Shown here: positions 9,013 through 17,271 of the stretch, in pieces
How positions within the stretch are numbered: the stretch's first letter is position 1
Layout: every line of letters begins with the position of its first letter
Source of the DNA: Deltaproteobacteria bacterium
GTDB lineage: Bacteria; Myxococcota_A; UBA9042; DTJE01
Direction of reading: 5' to 3'
DNA length: 64,000 nucleotides
Assembly (NCBI GenBank): GCA_029547805.1
Contig: JAKPOP010000006.1
Location: forward strand, 1-64,000
Notes under the pieces: generated by a model
Seen by the model: the letters and a program-made list of their open reading frames with translations, nothing else
What the model was told of the DNA's origin: nothing
Database searches by the model: none
Translations under genes and position numbers: made by a program

Positions 9013-10083
9013 TCACTGGAAACGGCGGAAGATCTCGAGCATCCCCTGCTGCTGGTCCCCCATGGCCTTGAGAACCCGAGGGGCGAACCGGGTCTTCAGT
9101 TCTTCCGCGATGGAGGAGAAGGCGTCCTCGGGATGCATCGCCTCCTTGTAGTGCCTCCGGGTCGTCAGGGCGTCGAACACGTCCGCCAGGGCCACGATCC
9201 GGGCCTCCAGGGGAATCGCCTCCCCTCGAAGGGCACTGGGATAGCCGCTGCCGTCGAACCGCTCGTGGTGAGACAGGGCGATATTGGCCGCCATCGGGTC
9301 CGCCCGGGCCGTCGAGAGGATCTCGTGGCCGTAGATGGTGTGCTTCTGCATCTCCTCGAACTCGACCCGCGTCAGGACCCCCTCCTTCTTGAGGATCTCC
9401 GGGGGCACTCCCACCTTGCCGATGTCGTGCAGCGGGGCGTAGAGGCGCAACCGCTCCACGAAGTCCGGCGATTCCCCCAGGGACTGGGCCAGGAGCGCCG
9501 AGTACTCGGCCACCCGGGACATGTGGTGGCCGGTCTCCTGGTCGCTCATCTCGGCGGCGCGCTCCAGGGCGGCCACCGTGGCCAGGGTGACCTCCCGCAA
9601 CTCTCGGGTCCGCTCGGCGATGTAGAGTTCCATGCGCCGCTTCTCGTTGGCCAGGCGGGACCGGGTGGCCGAGAGGCGCAGCAGAACGCGCAGGCGCGCA
9701 CGGATCGTCGCGTCCGGGGTATCCGGGAGCACCACGTCGTCGGCCCCCATCTGGTAGGCCCGGATCTCCCGGTCCTCCTGGCCACGGAACAACAGCATCA
9801 CGATCGGGAGGTCCTGGAGGACCCGATGCCCTCGGACGCCTCGCAGGACCGCCAGGGACTCGTCCCCCGGAAGGGAGCCGTCGACCAGGATCACGTCGAA
9901 GGCCCGGGACCGGAGCAGTTCCTGTGCCTCCTTCCAGGAGGGCAGGTGCTCCACGACGAATCCGAAGGGACCGAAGGACTGGACCACCCTCTGGAAGGCG
10001 GGCGGCTGTCCGATGACCAGCAGTCGGAAGGTGCTCCGAATGGATGGGTACTCATGGGGGTTCGTATCCTGGGATGCGGCCAT
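9013..10083 (-). CDS. HD-GYP c-di-GMP phosphodiesterase with a degenerate receiver domain
   Basis: Protein of 356 residues. A receiver-like domain (about 20-138) keeps an Asp at the phospho-acceptor position (Asp68 in 'VILVDG'). It lacks the acidic pair after strand 1 ('LLVIGQPP') and the conserved Lys ('VVLPDTPD'), so normal phosphorylation is doubtful. A helical linker leads to an HD-GYP domain (about 170-345) with HD at 219-220 and 'HHERFDGSGYP' at 272-282, the full metal and substrate signature for hydrolysing c-di-GMP. The ATG at 10083 has GAGGGAAGG upstream. The frame continues further upstream inside purA, but that part is shadow sequence. It follows purA by 44 bases on the same strand. 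Confidence 0.88.
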   Translation of the reverse strand: MAASQDTNPHEYPSIRSTFRLLVIGQPPAFQRVVQSFGPFGFVVEHLPSWKEAQELLRSRAFDVILVDGSLPGDESLAVLRGVRGHRVLQDLPIVMLLFRGQEDREIRAYQMGADDVVLPDTPDATIRARLRVLLRLSATRSRLANEKRRMELYIAERTRELREVTLATVAALERAAEMSDQETGHHMSRVAEYSALLAQSLGESPDFVERLRLYAPLHDIGKVGVPPEILKKEGVLTRVEFEEMQKHTIYGHEILSTARADPMAANIALSHHERFDGSGYPSALRGEAIPLEARIVALADVFDALTTRRHYKEAMHPEDAFSSIAEELKTRFAPRVLKAMGDQQQGMLEIFRRFQ

Positions 10084-10127
10084 CGCCTTCCCTCGCGACC
10101 GGGCGACAGGATATCCGTTTCCGGGGA

Positions 10128-11423
10128 TCAACGCCAAGGATCGGCCAGGAGGCACGTGGATTCGCGCCCCGGTCCGGTGGAGACCAGCACCAGGGGCACG
10201 GCCAGGGCGGCCGCCAGCCGCTCCAGGAAGGTCGCGGCTCCCGATGGCAGGTCTTCCCATCGCCGGACGCCCTCCAGAGACCCCTCCCAGAGCGGCCACT
10301 CCTCGTGGACGGGGGCCAGGTCCGGGGCATCCTGGGCCTCCGGGGCCAGGACGTCCAGGGTCTGCCCCCCGAGTTGCCAGGCCCGGACCACCGGGATCGT
10401 CGGGGCGAGGCCCGACAGGACGTCCATCTTGGTCACCGCGAGGGCCGTGACGCCATTGGCCCGGACCGCATGCCGGAGGGACGGGAGGTCCAGCAGTCCG
10501 CATCGCCGGGGGCGTCCCGTCGTCGAACCGTATTCCTGGCCCCGGTCCCGGAGGGCCTGTCCCAGGGGGCCGTGATCCTCCGATGGGAAGGGGCCCTCGC
10601 CGACCCGGGTCGTGTAGGCCTTCACCACTCCCAGGACCCCGAAGGAGGCCGGGATGCCAATCCCCAGGAGCGGGAAGGCCGCCGGAGCCAGGGTCAAGGA
10701 AGAGGTCACGAAGGGCCACGTGCCATGAAGCACGTCCAGAAGGGTGCCCTGGGCCGTCTCCAGGAGCACCCGTCGTCCCTGATCCAGGGCCCGGGTCAAC
10801 TCCTCCTCGATGGGGCGGATGAAGGGGCCCAGGAACTCGGCTGCGGCCAGGCAAGGGGCCAGGACCTCGTCGCGATCCAGGGGATCCCCGCCATGGTGCC
10901 GGATCAGGGCGTTTCGCTCGGGCAACATCTCGGTGATGCGGGCAGCCAGACGGTCCGGGTTCTTCAGGTCCACGAGCCGGACTCCCGTGCGGCCGTAGAG
11001 GTCCTCGTAGGCCGGGCCGATCCCCCGACCCGTGGTGCCGATGCGGCCTGACGTCCGGTGCGCCTCCCGCAACTGGTCCAGGCGGCGGTGCCAGGGAAGC
11101 ACGAGGTTCGCACGGGGGCTCAGGAGCAGGCGATCCGGGGAGACCGATACGCCCAGGGTTCGCAGGGACGCGATCTCCTGGACCAGGGTCTCCGGGTCCA
11201 CCACGACGGCGGGGCCCACCAGGCAGCGGCAGGAGGGGTTCAGGATGCCCGAGGGGATCAGGTGCAGCACGACGCGTCGCCCCGCGACGACCACGGTGTG
11301 CCCCGCGTTGGCGCCTCCCTGGAAGCGGACCGCGAGGTCCGCGTCGCCCGAGAGGAGGTCCGTCACCTTTCCCTTGCCCTCGTCCCCCCACTGGAGGCCA
11401 CTGATCACCAGGCATCCGGGCAT
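10128..11423 (-). CDS. purA: Adenylosuccinate synthetase
   Basis: Makes adenylosuccinate from IMP, aspartate and GTP, the first committed step to AMP, in the cytoplasm. The 431-residue protein is the usual length for the family. It starts with 'VISGLQWGDEGKGK' (the GTP-binding P-loop-like motif) and 'GGANAGHTVV' near residues 35-45, and has 'GTTGRGIGPAYED' (IMP-binding region) further on. The start at 11423 is chosen because it begins at the conserved N-terminus and follows the serA stop by only 10 bases, so the two genes are probably co-transcribed and coupled. Assignment is secure. Confidence 0.95.
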   Translation of the reverse strand: MPGCLVISGLQWGDEGKGKVTDLLSGDADLAVRFQGGANAGHTVVVAGRRVVLHLIPSGILNPSCRCLVGPAVVVDPETLVQEIASLRTLGVSVSPDRLLLSPRANLVLPWHRRLDQLREAHRTSGRIGTTGRGIGPAYEDLYGRTGVRLVDLKNPDRLAARITEMLPERNALIRHHGGDPLDRDEVLAPCLAAAEFLGPFIRPIEEELTRALDQGRRVLLETAQGTLLDVLHGTWPFVTSSLTLAPAAFPLLGIGIPASFGVLGVVKAYTTRVGEGPFPSEDHGPLGQALRDRGQEYGSTTGRPRRCGLLDLPSLRHAVRANGVTALAVTKMDVLSGLAPTIPVVRAWQLGGQTLDVLAPEAQDAPDLAPVHEEWPLWEGSLEGVRRWEDLPSGAATFLERLAAALAVPLVLVSTGPGRESTCLLADPWR

Positions 11424-11433
11424 CGTTGTCGCC

Positions 11434-12375
11434 TCAGTTGACGGCCCCGTGACGTCGTCCGGTGGCCAGGAAGTCCCGGACCTGTTCCGCGATGGCAATG
11501 GCGACCCGCACCTGGGCCTCGTGGGTCGAGGCCCCCAGGTGGGGCGTCAGCACGACGTTCGGAAGCCCCAGCAGGGGGCTGTCCGTCGGCGGTTCCTTCG
11601 AGAAGACATCCACGGCCGCCCCGCCCAGGTGCCCCGACTGGAGGGCCTCGGCCAGGGCCGCCTCGTCCACCACGTCGCCCCGGGCACAGTTGATCAACCG
11701 GGCCCCCTTGCGCATCCGGGCCAGGGCCTCCCGATCGATCAGGTGCCGGGTGGCCTTGCCTCCCGGGACGTGGAGCGTGACGATGTCCGCCTGTTCCAGC
11801 AGTTCCTGGAGCGTCGAGGCGCTCCGGACCCCCATCGCCTCCATCTGGAAGGAGGGGATCAGGGGATCATGGGCGATCACCTGCATTTTCAGGCCGATGG
11901 CCCGATCCGCGACCACCTGGCCGATGCGCCCGAACCCCACGATGCCGAGCGTCTTGCCGGTCAGTTCCATGCCGGTGTACCGGCTCCGTTCCCACTCGCC
12001 ACGCCGCAGGGAGGCGTCCCCCTGGGGGACGTTCCGGGCCAGGGAGAACAGCAGGGCCAGGGCATGCTCCGCCGCCGTCACCGTGTTGCCCCCCGGGACG
12101 TTCATCACCAGAATGCCCTTCTCGCTGGCCGCCGGGACGTCGATGTTGTCCACGCCGGTCCCGGCCCGGCCGATGACCTTGAGGACGTCGGCCGCCTCGA
12201 TCACGGGCCGTGTGACCCGCACGGCGCTCCGGACCAGCACGGCGTCGAACCCTCGCACCGCGTCGCAGAGGGCCGCCTCGTCCAGCCCAGTGCGCGTGAC
12301 CACCTCGTGTCCCGAGGTGGCCAGCAGTTCCCCTGCCCGGGGGGCCAGTTTGTCGGCGATCAGGATGCGCGCCAT
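11434..12375 (-). CDS. serA: D-3-phosphoglycerate dehydrogenase, short form
   Basis: Oxidises 3-phosphoglycerate to 3-phosphohydroxypyruvate with NAD, the first step of serine synthesis. The 313-residue protein has the D-2-hydroxyacid dehydrogenase fold: 'GRAGTGVDNID', the NAD-binding 'GIVGFGRIG', catalytic Arg in 'NCARGDVVDE' and 'TPHLGAST' with the catalytic His. It ends right after the catalytic fold, so it lacks the ASB and ACT domains that give serine feedback control in longer SerA proteins. The ATG at 12375 has GGAGGAGGAGAG directly upstream. The reading frame runs back through the tRNA, which is not part of the gene. A related hydroxyacid dehydrogenase specificity cannot be ruled out by eye. 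Confidence 0.88.
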   Translation of the reverse strand: MARILIADKLAPRAGELLATSGHEVVTRTGLDEAALCDAVRGFDAVLVRSAVRVTRPVIEAADVLKVIGRAGTGVDNIDVPAASEKGILVMNVPGGNTVTAAEHALALLFSLARNVPQGDASLRRGEWERSRYTGMELTGKTLGIVGFGRIGQVVADRAIGLKMQVIAHDPLIPSFQMEAMGVRSASTLQELLEQADIVTLHVPGGKATRHLIDREALARMRKGARLINCARGDVVDEAALAEALQSGHLGGAAVDVFSKEPPTDSPLLGLPNVVLTPHLGASTHEAQVRVAIAIAEQVRDFLATGRRHGAVN

Positions 12376-12433
12376 CTCTCCTCCTCCGGAAGGCAAGAAT
12401 GAAAGGATTTCGGTGGCACGGAACGGGTCTCTG

Positions 12434-12507
12434 TGGGGGATGCGGGATTCGAACCCACGGCCTTTGGTTCCGGAGACCAACGCTCTATCCAACTGAGCTA
12501 ATCCCCC
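12434..12507 (-). tRNA. tRNA-Arg (anticodon CCG)
   Basis: Read on the minus strand, a 7-bp acceptor stem (GGGGGAT with ATCCCCC) closes a full cloverleaf: D-arm GCTCAGTTGGATAGAGC, anticodon stem TTGGT/ACCAA around the loop CTCCGGA, and T-arm GTGGGTTCGAATCCCGC. The anticodon CCG reads the arginine codon CGG, which is common in this GC-rich window. The 3' CCA is not encoded. It lies between serS and serA on the same strand, so it may be processed from a longer transcript. Confidence 0.95.
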
Positions 12508-12589
12508 GCGCAAAGCGACGGAGTAGATAGCACGAATCGAGGGACCTTGGCAAGAGCAGAATCGGGACATGGGGACCGGGCGCCGCAAG

Positions 12590-13858
12590 TCACGGGCCGA
12601 TGGTCTCGACGCCTCCGAGGTAGGGCCGGAGGGCCTGGGGGATCCGGACGCTTCCATCGGCCTGCTGGCCGTTCTCCAGCAGGGCGATGATCGTACGGCC
12701 GATGGCCAGGCCGGACCCGTTCAGGGTGTGGACCAGCCGCGGCTTCTCCCCGGGGGCGGGGCGGTAGCGGATGTTGGCCCGTCGAGCCTGGAAGTCCTCG
12801 AAGTTGCTGCACGAGGAGATCTCCCGCCAGGCGTTCTGCCCCGGGAGCCAGACTTCGATGTCGTAGCACCGGGCCGCCGCAAAGCCCAGGTCCCCGGTGC
12901 ACAGCGAGACGACCCGGTAGGGCAGTTCGAGCCGGACCAGCACCTCCTCGGCGTCCCGGACCAGGGACTCGTGCTCCTCGTAGGAGGTCTCGGGCGCCAC
13001 GAACTTCACCAGTTCCACCTTCTGGAACTGGTGGACCCGGGTCATGCCCTTCACGTCCTTTCCGTGGCTTCCCGCCTCCCGTCGAAAGCACGCGGACCAT
13101 GCGGCGTAGCGGATCGGCAACTGGGAGGCCTCCAGGATCTCGCCCCGATGAAGGTTCGTGACCGGCACCTCGGCCGTGGGGATCAGGTAGAGGTCGTCGG
13201 TGGCCACGTAGGCCTCCTCGGCGAACTTGGGCAGTTGCCCCGTTCCGACCATGCAGTCCCGCTGCACGACGAAGGGCGTGAAGACCTCCCGGTAGCCCCG
13301 GGAGACGTGCAGGTCCAGCATGAAGGCCGCCAGGGCCCGCTCCAGTCGCGCCCCCAGGTCCCGGTAGACCACGAAGCGGGCCCCGGAGATTCGCCGGGCG
13401 GCCTCGAAGTCCAGGATGCCCAGCGACTCGCCGATCTCCCAGTGCTCCCGGGGGGTGAAGTCGAAGGTCCGGGGAGTCCCGACGGTCCGCAGGACCACGT
13501 TGTCCGAGGCGTCCGTCCCCACGGGCACCGAGGCATGGGGCAGGTTCGGAAGGTTCAGCAGGACGTCCCGGACCTCCTCCTCGATGCGGGCGACCTCGCC
13601 CTCCAGCGTGGCGATGCGTTCCCCCAGGGCCCGGCTCCGCTGTCGCAGTTCCTCGCGCTGGTCGGGAGTCAATCCCGGATTCCGAAAGGCGTCGGAGAGG
13701 GCCTTCTGTTCCGCCCGGGTGTTGTCCCGCTCGGTGATGGCGGCCCTCCGCCGGGCGCCCAGTTCCCGCAGGGGCGAGAGGTCCAGGCTGCCCCCCCGGG
13801 TCGAGAGGCGCTGCTCCACTTCCTCGGGATGCTCCAGCACCATCTTGAGGTCCAGCAT
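12590..13858 (-). CDS. serS: Seryl-tRNA synthetase
   Basis: Charges tRNA-Ser with serine, a class II aminoacyl-tRNA synthetase of the cytoplasm. The 422 residues are the standard length. The N-terminal coiled-coil arm (about 30-100) is visible as 'RERD/EQKALSD ... [18 protein letters not shown]'. Motif 2 is '[16 protein letters not shown]' and motif 3 is '[16 protein letters not shown]'. The ATG at 13858 is 3 bases from the stop of the RNase E/G gene, so the two are almost certainly one transcription unit. Next downstream are the tRNA-Arg and serA. Confidence 0.96.
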   Translation of the reverse strand: MLDLKMVLEHPEEVEQRLSTRGGSLDLSPLRELGARRRAAITERDNTRAEQKALSDAFRNPGLTPDQREELRQRSRALGERIATLEGEVARIEEEVRDVLLNLPNLPHASVPVGTDASDNVVLRTVGTPRTFDFTPREHWEIGESLGILDFEAARRISGARFVVYRDLGARLERALAAFMLDLHVSRGYREVFTPFVVQRDCMVGTGQLPKFAEEAYVATDDLYLIPTAEVPVTNLHRGEILEASQLPIRYAAWSACFRREAGSHGKDVKGMTRVHQFQKVELVKFVAPETSYEEHESLVRDAEEVLVRLELPYRVVSLCTGDLGFAAARCYDIEVWLPGQNAWREISSCSNFEDFQARRANIRYRPAPGEKPRLVHTLNGSGLAIGRTIIALLENGQQADGSVRIPQALRPYLGGVETIGP

Positions 13859-13861
13859 CGG

Positions 13862-16204
13862 TCAATCCTCCGTGGGTCGAGGAGAGGGATCGATTGCGGC
13901 CGGGGCGGCTGATCGGGGTGTCCGGCGCCGGCGGCTGGCAGATTTCTTCGGGGGTGCCGACCGGGTTTCGGGGGCGCCGGCGTCGGCGGTCTGGGGCGGT
14001 GGAGGCGGCAGGACCTCGACGGGTCCAGGGGTCTCCGATGCCTCGGACGGACCGACCGGGATGCCGCCGGAGCCCTCCTGGGGGGTCCCGGGTGAGGCCG
14101 GTTTCCGCCGTCGGCGCCTCCGCTTCTTCCGGGGCGCCTCTCCCTCGCCCTGGCCCGCCGGAGCCTCGGGCGTCTCGTCCGGTTCCCGTGGAGGCTTCGT
14201 CTCCCCATCGCCGGGGGGAGGGACGGAAACGGGGGATGGGGGGCTCCCTTCCGCCCGGGGCTCCGCCGAGGCCTGATCGGGCATGGGAACCCCGGGGCGT
14301 TCCTCGGATCCGGGCTTGCGTCGGCGCCGCCTCCGTTTCCGCCGGGCCGGTTCCTCCGAGGGCCCGGAAGCCGGGTCGGGCGCAGGCTGGCTCACGGGGC
14401 GGGCCGAGGGGTCGGGCGTTCCGGGAGCCCGGACGGCCACCGGCGGAGGCGGCGCTTTCCGGGGTGCGGGCGGGGGCGGCGCCGGGATCGATGGCGGCGT
14501 CCAACGAACCTCGTCCTGTCGGACCGGGGCCTCGGACCGGGCCTCTTCCTCGTCCTCCAGGCCCAGCACCCGGGTCAGGAGCCCCTTCAGGAAGGACCGC
14601 TGTCGTCCTCCCTCGGTGGCACGAGGGGACCCGGGGCCGGGATCGGGGAGCGGGGTGGCGACGGGAGCCTCCTCCGGGCTCGGGGAGGCCTCCTCCTCGT
14701 CGTCCTCGGCACCATACAGGGCCCGGCGGGAGGCCGGGACGTCCGCGAGGGCCGAGAGGTGGAAGGCATCGGGCCGCGAGGTGGGGTCCCCCAGGATGTC
14801 GATGATCACGTCGAACTTCCGCTCCAGGGCCAGCAGCGCGTCCCGCTTCCGGTTGCCCAGGAAGTGGGCCACCTCCAGGGGAACGGTGACCTCGACATAG
14901 GCGATGTTGCCGGAGGAGGTCGCGAGCCGTTCTCGGATGCGACGCAGCGCCGCCATCGCCTGGAGGCTTGGGGAACGAACCCGGCCCGAACCCTGGCAGG
15001 TGGGGCAGGGGAGGGTGATTCCCGAGTCCACCGATTGCCGAAGCCGCTGGCGGGTGAGGATCAGCAATCCGAATTCCTGGATGGGCGTGAAGGTGAGTCG
15101 CGCCTTGTCGGCCTTCAGGGAGGAGCGGATCTCCTGTTCGACGGCCCGACGGTGGGCCTCGGACTCCATGTCGATGAAGTCCACGACCACGATCCCGCCC
15201 AGGTCCCGGAGGACGAGCTGGCGGGCGATCTCCCGGGCGGCCTCCAGGTTGGTCTTCAAGGCCGTGGCCTCGATGTCCGCCTGGCGGGTTCGGCCCGAGT
15301 TCACGTCGATGGCCACCAGGGCCTCGGTCTGGGCGATCACGATGCTGCCCCCCGAGGGGAGGGAGACCCGGTTCTGGAGCAGGGCGTCGATCTGTCCCTC
15401 GACGCCGTATTTGAGGAACAGCGGGACATTGCCCTGATACGACCGAAGGATGCCCAGGCGGTCCGGCATGTGGCTCTGGAGATACTCCGCCAGTTCCCGG
15501 TGGGAGACCTCGTCCTCGACCCAGACCTCCGTCACGTCCGAGGTCAGGTAGTCCCGGACAAACCTCCGGGCCAGGCTGATCTCCGCGTGGATCTCCCCGA
15601 CGGTCTTGCGATCGTGGAAGGCCTTCTCGATGGATCGCCACTCCTCCACCAGGGCGTCCAGGTCGGCCTGGAGGTCCTGGAGGTCCTCCTCCTCCCCGAC
15701 CGTGCGGACGATGAATCCGCATCCCTCCGGGACCTCGAGCCGCGACGCGATCTGCCGCAGACGGGCCCGCTCGTCTCCTGGCAGTTTCCGGGAGACCCCC
15801 GTCCGCTCCGAGAAGGGCATCAGCACCACGAAGCGTCCTGGGAGGGAGACGTACGTGGTCAGCGTGGCTCCCTTCTTGCCGAACTCCTCCTTGGTCACCT
15901 GGACGAGCACCGGGTCTCCCACCCGCAGGGAGGTCCGCCCGCCCGTCTTGGAGTGGCCGCTGAAGCGCACCAGGGACTTGTTCGAGACGTCCTCCAGCGG
16001 GAGGAAGCCGTCCTTGTGGGCGCCGTAATCGACGAAGGCCGCCCCCAGGGACCCCTGGACCGCGGTGACGCGGCCCCGGTAGATGTTGCCCTTGCGCTTC
16101 ACCGAGGAGGTGCCTTCGACCTCCACGTTGATCAATCGATCCCCGTCCAGCAGGGCCGCACGGGCCTCGTAGGGATCCACGGAAATCAGGATTCGTCTGC
16201 TCAC
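13862..16204 (-). CDS. rng: Ribonuclease E/G family protein with a basic disordered tail
   Basis: Endoribonuclease for mRNA decay and rRNA processing. The 780-residue protein starts with the family N-terminus, an S1-like RNA-binding region (about 38-120), and the DNase I-like catalytic part with metal-binding Asp300 ('VAIDVNSG') and Asp342 ('VVDFIDME'). The zinc-link CPTC lies at 400-403. From about residue 500 the chain is low-complexity, Pro/Glu/Ala-rich, with Arg/Lys blocks such as 'RKRRRRRRKPG', 'RKKRRRRRRKPA' and 'RRRRTPRS', suited to RNA or partner binding as in RNase E scaffolds. GTG at 16204 is chosen because it starts the conserved 'SRRILISVD' and has GAGGA upstream. E versus G cannot be settled by eye; rng is used as the shorter-catalytic-form name. 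Confidence 0.88.
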   Translation of the reverse strand: MSRRILISVDPYEARAALLDGDRLINVEVEGTSSVKRKGNIYRGRVTAVQGSLGAAFVDYGAHKDGFLPLEDVSNKSLVRFSGHSKTGGRTSLRVGDPVLVQVTKEEFGKKGATLTTYVSLPGRFVVLMPFSERTGVSRKLPGDERARLRQIASRLEVPEGCGFIVRTVGEEEDLQDLQADLDALVEEWRSIEKAFHDRKTVGEIHAEISLARRFVRDYLTSDVTEVWVEDEVSHRELAEYLQSHMPDRLGILRSYQGNVPLFLKYGVEGQIDALLQNRVSLPSGGSIVIAQTEALVAIDVNSGRTRQADIEATALKTNLEAAREIARQLVLRDLGGIVVVDFIDMESEAHRRAVEQEIRSSLKADKARLTFTPIQEFGLLILTRQRLRQSVDSGITLPCPTCQGSGRVRSPSLQAMAALRRIRERLATSSGNIAYVEVTVPLEVAHFLGNRKRDALLALERKFDVIIDILGDPTSRPDAFHLSALADVPASRRALYGAEDDEEEASPSPEEAPVATPLPDPGPGSPRATEGGRQRSFLKGLLTRVLGLEDEEEARSEAPVRQDEVRWTPPSIPAPPPPAPRKAPPPPVAVRAPGTPDPSARPVSQPAPDPASGPSEEPARRKRRRRRRKPGSEERPGVPMPDQASAEPRAEGSPPSPVSVPPPGDGETKPPREPDETPEAPAGQGEGEAPRKKRRRRRRKPASPGTPQEGSGGIPVGPSEASETPGPVEVLPPPPPQTADAGAPETRSAPPKKSASRRRRTPRSAAPAAIDPSPRPTED

Positions 16205-16351
16205 AGTGTCCTCATGAATGAAGGAAAATCGATCTTCCAGGCGGCGGAATCCCCTGGCAGAGGGGAAGGGCTTCGCCGCTTCCATCGGGCCGCGCACCGG
16301 TCGCGGCGCGTCCCTCTCCCCGCGCTTCGTTCAGGGCCGTCGGAAGGCGCG

Positions 16352-17218
16352 TCACGCAAGCGCTTCCACCCGCAGCAGTTGCCTCCCGATCAACAGGATG
16401 TCGCCGCCCTCGAGGAACAGCGTCCCCTCCCGGCGGAGATAGGTCCCGTTCCGACTCTTCTGGTCCACCAGCAGCGGTCCCGAAGGCCCCGGCTCGATCT
16501 GGGCATGGCGCCGGGACATGAACCGGTCCGAGGCGAAGCGGATGTGTCCCTCCTCCCGCCCGATCAGCATGGGCAGGGTCCGGACCGGGAAGACCTCCCC
16601 GTCCCTTCCGTCGGCCAGGATGCGGGTCAGGGTCGCCAGGGGGGGCTTCTCCGTCGGGGCCAGGAAGAATCGAAACTCGCTCTCCGGGGCCCGGGCCACG
16701 GCGAAGGAGATCCGGAAGACCGTGTCCCCGCACACGAACACGTCCCCCTCGACCAGGGGATGGGGTTCCTTCAATCGCAGGAACAGCCCGTTGGTGCTTC
16801 CCAGGTCCTCCACCCGCAGGGAGTCACCCTCGGGGGTCATCCGTGCGTGGCGGGGCGACACCGTGTCGTCCTCGGGGTAGGCCAGATCCGTGCTGGATCG
16901 CCCCACGACCAGCCCCTGGGGTGGGACGTCCCTGGGGATTGGCGCACCGCCTCCCCGGGGCAGGCGGACGACCCGGAATCCCCCGATCGCCGGCGGTACC
17001 GGGGCTCCTGGACGGGTCTGGACGCTGGAGACGGGGTGGGGCGAAGGGCGCTGTTCGGCCGCCTCGAGCGTCGTGGGGCCCGGCTCCGGGGCATGGGCCT
17101 GGGGGGTCTCGGGAGGTTCCGGGGCCGCCTGGAGGGTCGATCCGCACTCGGGGCAGAACAGGTACTGGGGGTCCAGGACCTTCTTGCACGATGCACAATA
17201 TTTCTGCTGGCCGCTCAC
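16352..17218 (-). CDS. Zinc-ribbon protein with two FHA domains
   Basis: Protein of 288 residues, with no catalytic domain seen. A zinc ribbon (CASC at 8-11, CPEC at 22-25) opens the chain. After a Pro/Glu linker come two forkhead-associated domains at about 81-172 and 195-286. The first has 'GRSSTD', 'SPRHA' and 'STNG'; the second 'GREEGH', 'SRRHA' and 'SRNGTY', the residues that hold phosphothreonine. So it probably binds substrates of the Ser/Thr kinases found elsewhere in the window. GTG at 17218 has GGTAGGGAC just upstream and starts at the zinc ribbon; ATG at 17248 is the alternative and adds 10 residues. It lies 53 bases after the pdxB-like gene on the same strand. Confidence 0.85.
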   Translation of the reverse strand: MSGQQKYCASCKKVLDPQYLFCPECGSTLQAAPEPPETPQAHAPEPGPTTLEAAEQRPSPHPVSSVQTRPGAPVPPAIGGFRVVRLPRGGGAPIPRDVPPQGLVVGRSSTDLAYPEDDTVSPRHARMTPEGDSLRVEDLGSTNGLFLRLKEPHPLVEGDVFVCGDTVFRISFAVARAPESEFRFFLAPTEKPPLATLTRILADGRDGEVFPVRTLPMLIGREEGHIRFASDRFMSRRHAQIEPGPSGPLLVDQKSRNGTYLRREGTLFLEGGDILLIGRQLLRVEALA

Positions 17219-17271
17219 GTCCCTACCTGACAAGTTCACCGGAACCATTGTCGAACCGGGCCGGGCATTTG

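Noticed and set aside
12498-15722. Very long minus-strand frame over serS and the RNase gene
   Set aside because: It is in a different frame from two secure genes on the same strand; its product is Gly/Pro/Arg-rich shadow sequence.
14759-17230. Long plus-strand frame opposite RNase E/G and the FHA gene
   Set aside because: Shadow of secure minus-strand genes; no start signal or domain.
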